Assembly: GCA_016703155.1 (NCBI GenBank)
Contig: JADJCP010000002.1
Span: 248,001-312,000, forward strand
Source: Hydrogenophilales bacterium
GTDB lineage: Bacteria > Pseudomonadota > Gammaproteobacteria > Burkholderiales > Thiobacillaceae
Length of the DNA stretch: 64,000 nucleotides
Direction: 5' to 3'
The position numbers and the translations under genes are program-made. The notes under the pieces were generated by a model. The model was not told the DNA's origin, made no database searches, and saw only the letters and a program-made list of their open reading frames with translations. Every line of letters starts with the position of its first letter. Position 1 is the stretch's first letter. Shown piece by piece: positions 51,222 to 58,397 of the stretch.

Positions 51222-51698
51222 ATGCAGCGTTTTCTGATCTGTGCGGCTTTATGCCTTGGTCTCGCCTGGCAGGTTAGCGCACACGCGGGAGACAGTCTTT
51301 CCGAAAGTCTGATCAAGGCGACCCAACCGGTACTCGACTACGCCCTCAACCTGATCGGCTCGCCCTATAAATTCGGCGGCAGCGACCCGGACAAGGGCAT
51401 GGATTGCAGCGGCTATGTGCAGCACGTTTACAAGCAAAGCGCGGGTATCAATCTGCCGCATAACGCCAAGCAGATCAGCGAGCGCGGCGAGACCATCCCC
51501 ACCGAGGAACTCAAGCCCGGCGACCTGGTGTTTTTCAACACCATGCGCAAAGCCTTTTCGCATGTCGGCATCTATGCCGGCGACGACAAATTCGTACACG
51601 CGGCCAGTACCCGCAGCGGTACGGTAACGGTTTCGAACATGAAGGAAACGTACTGGGCCAAACGCTTCGACGGCGCCCGCCGCATTGAAGTGAAGTAG
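51222..51698 (+). CDS. Exported NlpC/P60 cell-wall peptidase
   Basis: 158 residues. The signal peptide MQRFLICAALCLGLAWQVSA precedes an NlpC/P60 domain. The catalytic Cys is in GGSDPDKGMDCSGYVQHVYK, the His in AFSHVGIYAGDDKFVHAAST, and the third residue is in the following beta strand. Such enzymes cut D-Glu to diaminopimelate bonds in murein peptides in the periplasm. It is divergent from the helical protein gene and is followed by a REP pair. Confidence 0.9.
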   Translation: MQRFLICAALCLGLAWQVSAHAGDSLSESLIKATQPVLDYALNLIGSPYKFGGSDPDKGMDCSGYVQHVYKQSAGINLPHNAKQISERGETIPTEELKPGDLVFFNTMRKAFSHVGIYAGDDKFVHAASTRSGTVTVSNMKETYWAKRFDGARRIEVK

Positions 51699-51721
51699 TC
51701 GTCGGACCAGAATTTACCGCC

Positions 51722-51801
51722 GTAGGAGCGGCTTAAGCCGAAGCTGAATCCCTTGGGGTAGCCGCGACTTATAATCAGGGTCGCGGCTAAAGCCGCTCCA
51801 A
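51722..51801. repeat. REP/BIME-like inverted pair
   Basis: GTAGGAGCGGCTTAAGCCG (51723-51741) and its inverse CGCGGCTAAAGCCGCTCCAA (51783-51802) flank a 40-base spacer. GTAGGAGCGGC-TTnAGCCG is the widespread REP element of Pseudomonas, Xanthomonas and several betaproteobacteria. It lies between the convergent nlpC-type gene and oxyR. No RAYT transposase gene is in the window. Confidence 0.8.
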
Positions 51802-51826
51802 CAAAACCCCGAAGCAAGGCCGCCGG

Positions 51827-52768
51827 CTAGTGCACCAATTCGCCCGGGGCGATTTTCCTGCCACAACCAATATCGGCGGCCAGCACAGCGCGACGCACCG
51901 CCTCGATGGCCTGGGGCCGGGGAAAGCTCTTGCGCCAGGCGATCGACACGGTGCGATAAGGTGCCTGGTTGCTGAACGGGCGCAGTGCCAGCAGATCGTC
52001 GCTGATGCTGTGCAAACGGGTGGCGGTGCAGGGCAGGACCGTGATACCGACGCCGCTCGCGACCATGTGCCGGATGGTTTCCAGTGAGGAACTTTCCAGG
52101 GTCTTCGCCAGGCCGCCACTGGCCGTCCGGTTGAGCGCCGGACAGGCTTGCAGCACCTGGTCGCGGAAGCAGTGGCCGCTGCCCAGCAGCAGCATGTTCT
52201 CGTTTTCCAGCTCGTTGGTGTTGACGCTCTTGCGCTTGCGCCAGGGATGCTCGGCGGGCAGCGCGGCGACAAAAGGCTCGTCGTAGAGCGGCAAGGCGAC
52301 CAGACCAGGCTCTTCCACCGGCGTGGCGATGAGCATGGCGTCGATCTCGCCTTTGCGTAGGCGTTCGGTGAGCACCTTGGTGTAGTTCTCTTCGAGGATC
52401 AGGGGCATCTGCGGCGCCGAGCGATGCATCTCCGGGATCAGCAAGGGCAGCAGATACGGGGCGATGGTGTAGATCACGCCCAGGCGCAGAGGACCGGCGA
52501 GTTCGTCCTTGGCGGCGACCGCGAGATCCTTGATGCCGTCGACCAGCTCCTGGATGCGCGCCGCCTGCTCGACGACGCGCTCTCCCGCCGGGGTGACGGC
52601 GATGTCGCCGCCGCCGCCGCGCTCGAAGAGCTTCACGCCGAGTTCGTCTTCGAGCTTCTTGATGGCCACCGAGAGGGTCGGCTGGGCGACATAACAGGCT
52701 TCGGCGGCACGACCGAAGTGTCGCTCACGGGCCACGGCCAGGACATATTTGAGTTCGGTGAGGGTCAT
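51827..52768 (-). CDS. oxyR: LysR-family peroxide sensor OxyR
   Basis: 313 residues. The N-terminal HTH is TELKYVLAVARERHFGRAAE and CYVAQPTLSVAIKKLEDELG. The redox pair of OxyR is visible in LLLGSGHCFRDQVLQACPAL: two Cys nine positions apart, as in E. coli Cys199 and Cys208. The effector domain then has HMVASGVGITVLPCTATRL. Peroxide-oxidised OxyR activates stress genes. It is the last of four same-strand genes after rubrerythrin, the Fe-S protein and DUF3501. The operator at 55431-55493 could give an autoregulatory loop. Confidence 0.92.
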   Translation of the reverse strand: MTLTELKYVLAVARERHFGRAAEACYVAQPTLSVAIKKLEDELGVKLFERGGGGDIAVTPAGERVVEQAARIQELVDGIKDLAVAAKDELAGPLRLGVIYTIAPYLLPLLIPEMHRSAPQMPLILEENYTKVLTERLRKGEIDAMLIATPVEEPGLVALPLYDEPFVAALPAEHPWRKRKSVNTNELENENMLLLGSGHCFRDQVLQACPALNRTASGGLAKTLESSSLETIRHMVASGVGITVLPCTATRLHSISDDLLALRPFSNQAPYRTVSIAWRKSFPRPQAIEAVRRAVLAADIGCGRKIAPGELVH

Positions 52769-52823
52769 GCCTTTGCTCCCAAAGCGATGACCTTCCGATC
52801 ATCCGGCCAGGTGTTGGATTGGT

Positions 52824-53399
52824 CTAAGCCAGATCGCCGACGAGTGATTGACGCACGGCTCCCGGTACGCTCAGCTCGATGCGACACTCGGCATGATCGA
52901 TGCCGGCGCTGAGTGCCGCGCCATCCTTGAGCGCGGCGCACATCGCCTCGCTCAGCTCGAAGCGCATGAAATGCACCGAGGCGGTCTTGTCCGGCGCGCT
53001 GCGGTCGAGATCCTCGTTGGCGATCGGAAATATCCTGGCGTAGCCCTGCACTTGCAGCCATACCTTGTGCTCGATGCCGACCAGTTTGGCCAGTGCCTGG
53101 CGACGTTCGATCTCGTCCGGGTACTCGATCATGAAGGTGGCCTTCCAGTTGCGGCCATCGGGGATCAGCGGGTTATAGACGTCCAGTTCTTCCTGGATCG
53201 CCTCGGGTTCGAACAGGCGCTCTAAGCGCAGCATCTCCTGCACCTGATATTGCATGGTCAGGGCATCCTCGAAGTAGAGCGCGGCGTGGTCGCCCAGCGG
53301 CAGACGCCGGTTCTTCTTGTGTTCGATGATCTTGGCGCGGAACTCCGGGCGCAGGCGGGCGTACTTTTCGAGGCTGTAGAGGTCTTCGTGGGTCAGCAT
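52824..53399 (-). CDS. DUF3501 family protein
   Basis: 191 residues from ATG at 53399 (MLTHEDLYSLEKYARLRPEF). Conserved features are IEHKKNRRLPLGDHAALYFE and a region rich in Glu and Asp. The C-terminal half (IANEDLDRSAPDKTASVHFM) is beta-rich. No signal peptide, metal motif or membrane segment is evident. This family is regularly found with rubrerythrin and a two-[4Fe-4S] CCG-domain protein, as here; its function is not known. Cytoplasmic. Confidence 0.88.
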   Translation of the reverse strand: MLTHEDLYSLEKYARLRPEFRAKIIEHKKNRRLPLGDHAALYFEDALTMQYQVQEMLRLERLFEPEAIQEELDVYNPLIPDGRNWKATFMIEYPDEIERRQALAKLVGIEHKVWLQVQGYARIFPIANEDLDRSAPDKTASVHFMRFELSEAMCAALKDGAALSAGIDHAECRIELSVPGAVRQSLVGDLA

Positions 53400-53422
53400 G
53401 GCATAACCTTTCAAGAACGTAG

Positions 53423-53450
53423 CGTCATGCCCGCCTGCACGGGAATGACG
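53423..53450. repeat. Palindromic CGTCAT-GCCCGC-type intergenic repeat
   Basis: CGTCATGCCCGCCTGCACGGGAATGACG, quoted in two halves as CGTCATGCCCGC and ACGGGAATGACG, forms an imperfect palindrome. It resembles the dRS3-like GTCATTCCCGCG...CGGGAAT repeats common in betaproteobacterial genomes. It lies in the 54 bases between the Fe-S gene and the DUF3501 gene. Confidence 0.6.
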
Positions 53451-53453
53451 AAA

Positions 53454-54788
53454 TCATAGGCCATAGGCCTTGCGAATCAACGTAATCGGATGCTCCGGCG
53501 CCGTGCCGTCAGCACGCGCATGGCCGATGTGATGCCCGGCCATGGCGCAATCGCTGCCGTAGTGATCGGGCTGGGCCTGGTTGACCCGGGCCACCACCGG
53601 CTTGACGATCTTCATGGCGTAGGCGTGCGACTCCTTCTTCACGGCATAGGTGCCGTCGTGGCCGGAGCAGCGCTCGATGATGTCGACCTCGGTACCGGGG
53701 ATCAGCGCCAGCATTTCCTTGGTCTTCGGGCCGATGTTCTGGACGCGCTGGTGGCAGGCGGCATGGTAGGCGACCTTGCCCAGACCCGCCTGGAAATCGG
53801 TCTTAAGCTTGCCTTCCTTGTGACGCAGCATCAGGTATTCGAAGGGGTCGTAGAAGGCGTTCTTCACCTTGATGACGTCCGGGTCGTCCGGGAACATCAG
53901 CGGCAATTCCTGCTTGAACATCAGCACGCAAGAGGGAATCAGCGCGGTCAGGTCCCAGCCGGCATCGACCAGTCTGGCGAGTACCGGAATGTTGGCTTCC
54001 TTGGCGGCGATGACGGCGTCGAGGTCGCCCAGTTCCAGCTTGGGCATGCCGCAGCAGCGCTCCTTCTCGGCCAGGGTGACGGGGATATCGTTATGTTCGA
54101 ATACAGCGACCAAGTCTTCACCCGGACCGGGCTCGTTGCGATTCATGTAGCAGGTGGCGAACAGTGCCACTTTGCCCGTGGTCTTGCCGGCGGGTTCACC
54201 CACGGTGATGTCCGACAGCTTGCGCAAGCGGTTACGCAGGGGTTTACTGGAATACTCGGGGAGCCAGGCATCGGCATGGATGCCGGCCACGGCTTCAAGC
54301 GCCTTGCGCGCCGGGCCGAGCTTGTTGACAGCGTTGACCACCTGGGCGACCACCGGGATACCGGCAAAACGGCCGACCGCGTCGGTGCTGGTGAGTATCC
54401 GGTCGCGCAACCGGGTCTGGCCCTTGCGGAAGTGAACCATCTTGGCGCGCAGCATCAGGTGTGGAAAGTCCAGGTTCCACTCGTGCGGCGGCACATAGGG
54501 ACACTTGGTCATGTAGCAGAGGTCGCATAGATAACAATGATCGACCACCTGCCAGTAGTCTTCCTTCTTGACGCCGTCGACTTCCATGGACTCGGAGCCG
54601 TCGACCAGATCGAACAGGTTGGGAAAGGACTGGCACAGCGAAACGCAGCGGCGGCAGCCGTGGCAGATGTCGAAGACCCGCTCCATCTCGTGATAGAGCG
54701 ACGCTTCGTTGAAAAAGTCCGGATTGCGCCAATCGAGTGCGTGGCGGGTGGGCGCCTGGAGGTTACCCTCTTTGACGGGCGTGGCCAT
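53454..54788 (-). CDS. GlpC/HdrD-like Fe-S oxidoreductase with two CCG domains
   Basis: 444 residues from ATG at 54788. Two [4Fe-4S] ferredoxin-type sites are ICHGCRRCVSLCQSFP and CYLCDLCYMTKCPY. The C-terminal half has two cysteine-rich CCG-type domains: FATCYMNRNE...ERCCGMPKLELGDL and VAYHAACHQRVQNIGPKT...RCSGHDGTY. No flavin or membrane domain is present. In the known set this protein probably passes electrons between a quinone or ferredoxin donor and rubrerythrin, but that is inference. It lies between the rubrerythrin and DUF3501 genes on the same strand. Confidence 0.88.
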   Translation of the reverse strand: MATPVKEGNLQAPTRHALDWRNPDFFNEASLYHEMERVFDICHGCRRCVSLCQSFPNLFDLVDGSESMEVDGVKKEDYWQVVDHCYLCDLCYMTKCPYVPPHEWNLDFPHLMLRAKMVHFRKGQTRLRDRILTSTDAVGRFAGIPVVAQVVNAVNKLGPARKALEAVAGIHADAWLPEYSSKPLRNRLRKLSDITVGEPAGKTTGKVALFATCYMNRNEPGPGEDLVAVFEHNDIPVTLAEKERCCGMPKLELGDLDAVIAAKEANIPVLARLVDAGWDLTALIPSCVLMFKQELPLMFPDDPDVIKVKNAFYDPFEYLMLRHKEGKLKTDFQAGLGKVAYHAACHQRVQNIGPKTKEMLALIPGTEVDIIERCSGHDGTYAVKKESHAYAMKIVKPVVARVNQAQPDHYGSDCAMAGHHIGHARADGTAPEHPITLIRKAYGL

Positions 54789-54804
54789 TATGTTTGTCTC
54801 CCAT

Positions 54805-54876
54805 TCAAGGTAAAAGTCACAAGACACAAGGACAATTATGGGCAGCACCATGTGTCTTGAAACTTGTACCTTTATC
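54805..54876 (+). repeat. Tandem/inverted ACAAGACACAAGG repeat array
   Basis: The left arm GTCACAAGACACAAGG (about 54816-54831) preceded by AAGGTAAAA pairs imperfectly with the right arm TGTGTCTTGAAACTTGTACC TTTATC (54851-54875, quoted in two parts). The spacer is about 20 bases. It lies between the rubrerythrin stop and the Fe-S protein ATG of a minus-strand operon, so it would form a long hairpin in the mRNA. Confidence 0.65.
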
Positions 54877-54877
54877 G

Positions 54878-54896
54878 GGCGGGCCAGGCCCGCCGC
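54878..54896 (-). terminator. GC-rich hairpin just downstream of rubrerythrin
   Basis: GGCGGGCC-A-GGCCCGCC is an almost perfect stem with no U-run. It lies 9 bases after the rubrerythrin stop on the minus strand. It could be a partial terminator or a 3' stabiliser that leaves rubrerythrin message in excess over the genes behind it. Confidence 0.45.
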
Positions 54897-54904
54897 GATA
54901 AAAA

Positions 54905-55324
54905 TCAGGCGCCCAGTTCGTTCAACGCCTTCTGATAGCGGTTGGCATGAGAGCGCTCGGCCTTGGCCAGGGTCTCGAACCAGTCCGCAATCTCGTCGAA
55001 GCCTTCCGAACGCGCGTCCTTGGCCATGCCAGGATACATGTCGGTGTACTCGTGGGTCTCGCCGGCCACGGCGGTCTTCAGGTTGTCGGCGGTCGGGCCG
55101 AAGGGCAGGCCGGTGGCCGGATCACCCACTGACTCCAGATACTCCAGGTGGCCGTGCGCATGACCGGTCTCGCCTTCCGCGGTGGAGCGGAACAACGCGG
55201 CGACGTCGTTGTAGCCTTCGACGTCGGCCTTGGCCGCGAAATAGAGGTACCGGCGGTTGGCTTGCGACTCGCCGGCGAAGGCGTCTTTCAGGTGCTGCTC
55301 GGTTTTAGAGCCTTTCAATTGCAT
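54905..55324 (-). CDS. Rubrerythrin-like diiron peroxidase lacking a rubredoxin domain
   Basis: 139 residues from ATG at 55324 (MQLKGSKTEQHLKDAFAGES). The four-helix diiron core has both Glu-x2-His motifs: STAEGETGHAHGHLEYLESV and TLAKAERSHANRYQKALNEL. The remaining Glu ligands lie in AFAGESQANRRY and AVAGETHEYTDMY. The C-terminal rubredoxin [Fe(Cys)4] domain is absent, so another protein must donate electrons; the adjacent Fe-S protein is the obvious candidate. It probably reduces H2O2 in the cytoplasm. It is the first gene after the OxyR-type operator. Confidence 0.92.
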   Translation of the reverse strand: MQLKGSKTEQHLKDAFAGESQANRRYLYFAAKADVEGYNDVAALFRSTAEGETGHAHGHLEYLESVGDPATGLPFGPTADNLKTAVAGETHEYTDMYPGMAKDARSEGFDEIADWFETLAKAERSHANRYQKALNELGA

Positions 55325-55430
55325 TTCTGTCTCCCGAAAAAAAGCAATCCTCACCCGGCCGGATGGTCGGGCTATTTAGAGCATAGGCGATGCCGATCCT
55401 GCCACCAATTTGATTATCGCAATCGTCAAG

Positions 55431-55493
55431 ATAGCCTGAGACTATCAATTAAACTGATAGCCTTTAGCTATGTTGTTAATAGCTATTCAATAC
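55431..55493. promoter_or_regulatory. OxyR-type operator upstream of rubrerythrin
   Basis: ATAG-N7-CTAT occurs at 55431-55445 and again at 55457-55471. The second is followed, after exactly 7 bases, by ATAG at 55479, giving ATAG-N7-CTAT-N7-ATAG. The known OxyR consensus is four such quarters in ATAGnTnnnAnCTAT-N7-repeat form; the fourth quarter here is weak (ATAC at 55490-55493). The site lies 133-170 bases upstream of the rubrerythrin ATG. Confidence 0.7.
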
Positions 55494-55507
55494 TTGATCC
55501 AGATCAA
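55494..55507 (+). promoter_or_regulatory. FNR/ANR box next to the OxyR-type operator
   Basis: TTGATCCAGATCAA is a perfect TTGAT-N4-ATCAA oxygen-regulator box. It abuts the OxyR-type site and lies upstream of the plus-strand cytochrome c peroxidase remnant. Cytochrome c peroxidases are typical FNR/ANR targets, so the box probably once drove that gene. Confidence 0.8.
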
Positions 55508-55529
55508 TCAATCTACTGGTCATCTTGTC

Positions 55530-56087
55530 CTGATATTCAGGGCGCCATTGCCCTGGGCGTTCCATTCGGCCACGACTGGCAGCAAGATCCGATCAATTCG
55601 CCCACCGTACTGAATTCGAGCATGAACCTGGCCCAGTTCTGGGACGGTCGCGCGAAGGACCTGAAAGCCCAGGCCGGTGGCCCGATCGCCAACCTCGGCG
55701 AGATGGCCTTCACTCATGAGCCTTCACGCATGAACTGGCTGTCGATGTGCTGAACTCGATTCCGTCCTACAAGTGGGTCTGGTCGCCAAGTGCGATTCCA
55801 AGAACAAGGCCCAAGGCGTCGCCGGCCTGACCGGCAAGGATGCGGACCGCATGACGTTCAAGGTGCCGACCCTGCGCAACGTGGAGATGACCTACCCGTA
55901 CTTCCACGACGGCGAAGCCGACTCGCTGGAAAAAGCCGTCGACATCATGGGCAAGCTGCAAGTCGGCCGTACCCACACGCCTGACGAGATCGCCAAGATC
56001 GTCGCCTTCCACCAACGACACACCGAAACCGAAACCCTTCGGCTGATCGGGTATGCGTCGATTCCTCTCAGCGAAGTGCCCGCGTGA
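55530..56087 (+). pseudogene. Decayed dihaem cytochrome c peroxidase (CcpA/MauG family)
   Basis: Three conserved stretches survive: INSPTVLNSSMNLAQFWDGR with GGPIANLGEMAFTHE, then AVDVLNSIPSYK in another frame, then GLTGKDADRMTFKVPTLRNV with EMTYPYFHDGEADSLEKAVD. The N-terminal signal and first CxxCH are gone. About 80-100 residues with the second haem site are deleted between SIPSYK and MGLVAK. A 14-base imperfect tandem duplication (CTTCACTCATGAGC / CTTCACGCATGAAC near 55708-55735) also breaks the frame. No CxxCH is left, so it cannot bind haem. It ends before the terminator at 56133. Confidence 0.85.
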
Positions 56088-56132
56088 AAGCGGGCTGAGA
56101 ACACGCCGCACACGCGAACGACGTAACTGATG

Positions 56133-56162
56133 AAGCCGCCCTGGATACAGGGCGGCTTTTTT
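56133..56162. terminator. Rho-independent terminator between the peroxidase remnant and the SOD gene
   Basis: AAGCCGCCCT, a 6-base loop, AGGGCGGCTT and a T6 run form a strong hairpin. Genes on both sides converge on it. An A-tract for the minus strand is shorter, so it works mainly on plus-strand transcripts. Confidence 0.85.
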
Positions 56163-56863
56163 CATGCATTGGCCAGATTCTCGGCAGCGAAGTCCCAGTT
56201 GATCAGCTTGTCGATGACGGCATTGACGTAGTCGGCACGACGGTTCTGGTAGTCGAGATAGTAGGCGTGCTCCCAGACATCAATGGTCAAAAGTGGTTTC
56301 ATACCCTTGGTCATCGGATTATCGGCGTTGCCGGTCTTGACCACCTTGAGCTTGCCGGCATCCGCCACCAGCCACGCCCAGCCGCTACCAAACTGGCCCA
56401 TGGCGGCGGAGGCAAGTTCTTTCCGGAAAGCGTCGTAGCCCCCCGCGAACGACGCCTCGATCCTGTCACGCAGCAGGCCGGTGGGTTTACCGCCCCCGGA
56501 CGCCTTCATGCCGGCCCAGTAGAAGGTATGGTTCCAAACCTGCGCGGCATTGTTGAACACGCCCGCCTTGTCGGCATTGCCGGCGGTCGCCAGGATGACT
56601 TTTTCCAGACTCATGTCGGCCATATCGGTACCCGCGACCATTTTGTTCAGATTATCGACATAAGCCTTGTGGTGTTTGCCATAGTGAAAACCGATGGTCT
56701 TCGCGGAGATCACCGGCTCAAGGGCGCTGTCGGCATAGGGCAGCGGCGGCAGGATATGCGGCGCGGCGGCGCGGACGATGCCCGGCGCGCCGACCAGGGT
56801 GCCGGCGGCAATGGCGGCGGATGCGGTCAAAAAACGGCGGCGGCTGAATACGGATTCGCTCAT
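56162..56863 (-). CDS. Tat-exported Fe-type superoxide dismutase
   Basis: 233 residues. A twin-arginine signal (SRRRFLTASAAIAAGTLVGA, RRxFL) precedes the mature part. Fe/Mn ligands are TIGFHYGKHHKAYVDNLNKM, VWNHTFYWAGM and TIDVWEHAYYLDYQNRRADY. FGSGWAWLV with Gln in MGQFGSGW favours the iron type. Most Fe-SODs are cytoplasmic, so a periplasmic one is notable. It would remove superoxide from the respiratory chain or outside. ATG follows AGGAGA. An FNR box lies 120 bases upstream. Confidence 0.9.
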   Translation of the reverse strand: MSESVFSRRRFLTASAAIAAGTLVGAPGIVRAAAPHILPPLPYADSALEPVISAKTIGFHYGKHHKAYVDNLNKMVAGTDMADMSLEKVILATAGNADKAGVFNNAAQVWNHTFYWAGMKASGGGKPTGLLRDRIEASFAGGYDAFRKELASAAMGQFGSGWAWLVADAGKLKVVKTGNADNPMTKGMKPLLTIDVWEHAYYLDYQNRRADYVNAVIDKLINWDFAAENLANA

Positions 56864-57218
56864 GATGGTCTCCTGTTATGTGCTTGCACCCGGCCGGTAT
56901 AGGCGGGCACGGCCAATCTAGCACAGCCTGCCGAGGGACACTGGCTGGAACCCTCTGGCGTGGGCAGCCAAATCGCTTGGACTTGATCAAAATCAATCAC
57001 ATAGCGAGAAATGAGAAGCACGCTTTCGCCTCTGCGGCAACGCTCGCTGGAATATACCCTCGGTCGAAAAATATTCCTAAAGTTTTCCGATACGCTGCCG
57101 ATACATCGGTCACTAGCCGTCAGGTCACACCCATGATCACACTGTCTCGCTTCCTAGTCGTGCGGCGCCCACAGCGCCAGATTGAAAACAATAATGTCTC
57201 TCACCTTGGAAACGCATC
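56864..57218. other. Divergent regulatory region between the SOD and tetrahaem cytochrome genes
   Basis: About 355 bases without a supported gene. It holds a perfect FNR/ANR box (56983-56996) and AT-rich stretches (AAAAATATTCC near 57068). Promoters of both genes must lie here. I see no clean -35/-10 pair. Confidence 0.5.
56983..56996 (+). promoter_or_regulatory. FNR/ANR box between SOD and the tetrahaem cytochrome gene
   Basis: TTGATCAAAATCAA fits TTGAT-N4-ATCAA exactly. It is 120 bases upstream of the SOD start and 223 upstream of the cytochrome start. A typical class II site would place transcription starts about 41 bases either side, that is near 57031 for the cytochrome. Confidence 0.8.
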
Positions 57219-58352
57219 ATGACTAAACATATCCTCCCCGCGATCCTGCTCGCTCTACTCGTCGCCGCTTGCTCGAAAGCCCCCGAACCGGCCAAGGAAG
57301 CTGCTCCCGCCGCCACACCGCAAGCCGCCGGCAACCCTGCCGCGGGCAAGTCCCTGGCTGAAACAAAGTGCGCCAATTGCCATGGTCTCGACGGCAAGGG
57401 CACCGCCGCCGACATACCGAACCTGGCCGGCCAGAAGGCGGCCTATATGCAACTCGCCATGCAGGAATACAAGGCCGGCAAGCGCGCCCACGCGGCCCTG
57501 CAACAACTGGGCATGGAATTGAGCGATGCCCAACTGGCCGATATCACCGCCTATTACGCCGGCCTGCCCGCCATCAAGCCGGCCTCTGCGGCGCCCGCCG
57601 ATACTGGCAAACAAGCCACGGCGGCCTGCGCCGCCTGTCACGGCGCCGACGGCAACAGTAGCATGGCCGGAACGCCCAGCCTGGCCGGCCAGCATGCCGG
57701 CTATCTGGTTGCGGCCTTGCAGGCCTACAAGAGTGGCGCACGCAAGGATGCCACCATGGCGCCGCAAGCCGCCAAGCTGGATGCCGCCACCATTGCCACC
57801 ATCGCCGCCTACTACAGCACTCAGACCGGCAAGCCGCGTGGCGCGCCCGCCGGCGCCAACGCGTCTGCTGGCGAGCCTCTCTCCGGAAAATGCGGCGGCT
57901 GCCATGGCGGTAAAGGCCAGTCCGCCGACGCCAAATTTCCCAGCCTGGCCGGCCAGGACCATCAATACCTGGCCAAGTCGATCAAGGCGTATGCCACTGG
58001 TGCGCGCGCCAATGCCGAGATGAAGGCCTCGGTGGCCGGCATGAAGCCGCAGGACATCGACAGTGTCGCCGCCTTCTACGCCAGCCAGGAACCCAAGGCG
58101 ACTACCTCCAAGTCCATGACCGCCGCCGACTGGGCGGCACGCTGCGACAAATGTCACGCCGCCGGCGCGGAGAATCCGGCCATGGTGGTGCCACATATCC
58201 AGGGCCAGCAAGCCGACTATATCGACCATGCCCTGAAGGCTTACCGCGACGGCAAGCGTCAGCAATCCGCCATGCACGTCATGGGCGTACCCCTGACCGA
58301 TGCCGATATCCGTATCATCGCGGATCATTACTCAGCCTTGGCCCCACGCTAA
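57219..58352 (+). CDS. Four-haem cytochrome c lipoprotein built from c4/c553-like domains
   Basis: 377 residues. The lipobox LLALLVAACSKAP gives a lipoprotein with Cys at about 18. Four CxxCH sites follow in four related domains: CANCHGLDGKG, CAACHGADGNS, CGGCHGGKGQS and CDKCHAAGAEN. Each is followed by NLAGQ, SLAGQ or HIQGQ and a Met-containing segment such as MGMEL or MHVMGVPL. It looks like a doubled cytochrome c4. It would carry electrons at the membrane surface, perhaps to an oxidase, a denitrification enzyme or a peroxidase. A terminator follows. Confidence 0.9.
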   Translation: MTKHILPAILLALLVAACSKAPEPAKEAAPAATPQAAGNPAAGKSLAETKCANCHGLDGKGTAADIPNLAGQKAAYMQLAMQEYKAGKRAHAALQQLGMELSDAQLADITAYYAGLPAIKPASAAPADTGKQATAACAACHGADGNSSMAGTPSLAGQHAGYLVAALQAYKSGARKDATMAPQAAKLDAATIATIAAYYSTQTGKPRGAPAGANASAGEPLSGKCGGCHGGKGQSADAKFPSLAGQDHQYLAKSIKAYATGARANAEMKASVAGMKPQDIDSVAAFYASQEPKATTSKSMTAADWAARCDKCHAAGAENPAMVVPHIQGQQADYIDHALKAYRDGKRQQSAMHVMGVPLTDADIRIIADHYSALAPR

Positions 58353-58371
58353 GCCCAACAGCGTCCCACCA

Positions 58372-58397
58372 AAGCCCCCGCTCAGGGGGCTTTTTTC
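58372..58397 (+). terminator. Rho-independent terminator after the tetrahaem cytochrome gene
   Basis: AAGCCCCC, a short loop GCTC, AGGGGGCTT and a T6 run form a strong stem, ending 20-45 bases after the stop codon. Confidence 0.88.

Noticed and set aside
53490..54530. Plus-strand frame of 346 codons opposite the Fe-S protein
   Set aside because: Antisense of a clearly conserved gene, with no ribosome site or family.
57255..58328. Gly-rich minus-strand frame opposite the tetrahaem cytochrome
   Set aside because: Low-complexity reflection of the Ala/Gly-rich haem protein; the plus strand has four CxxCH motifs and a lipobox.
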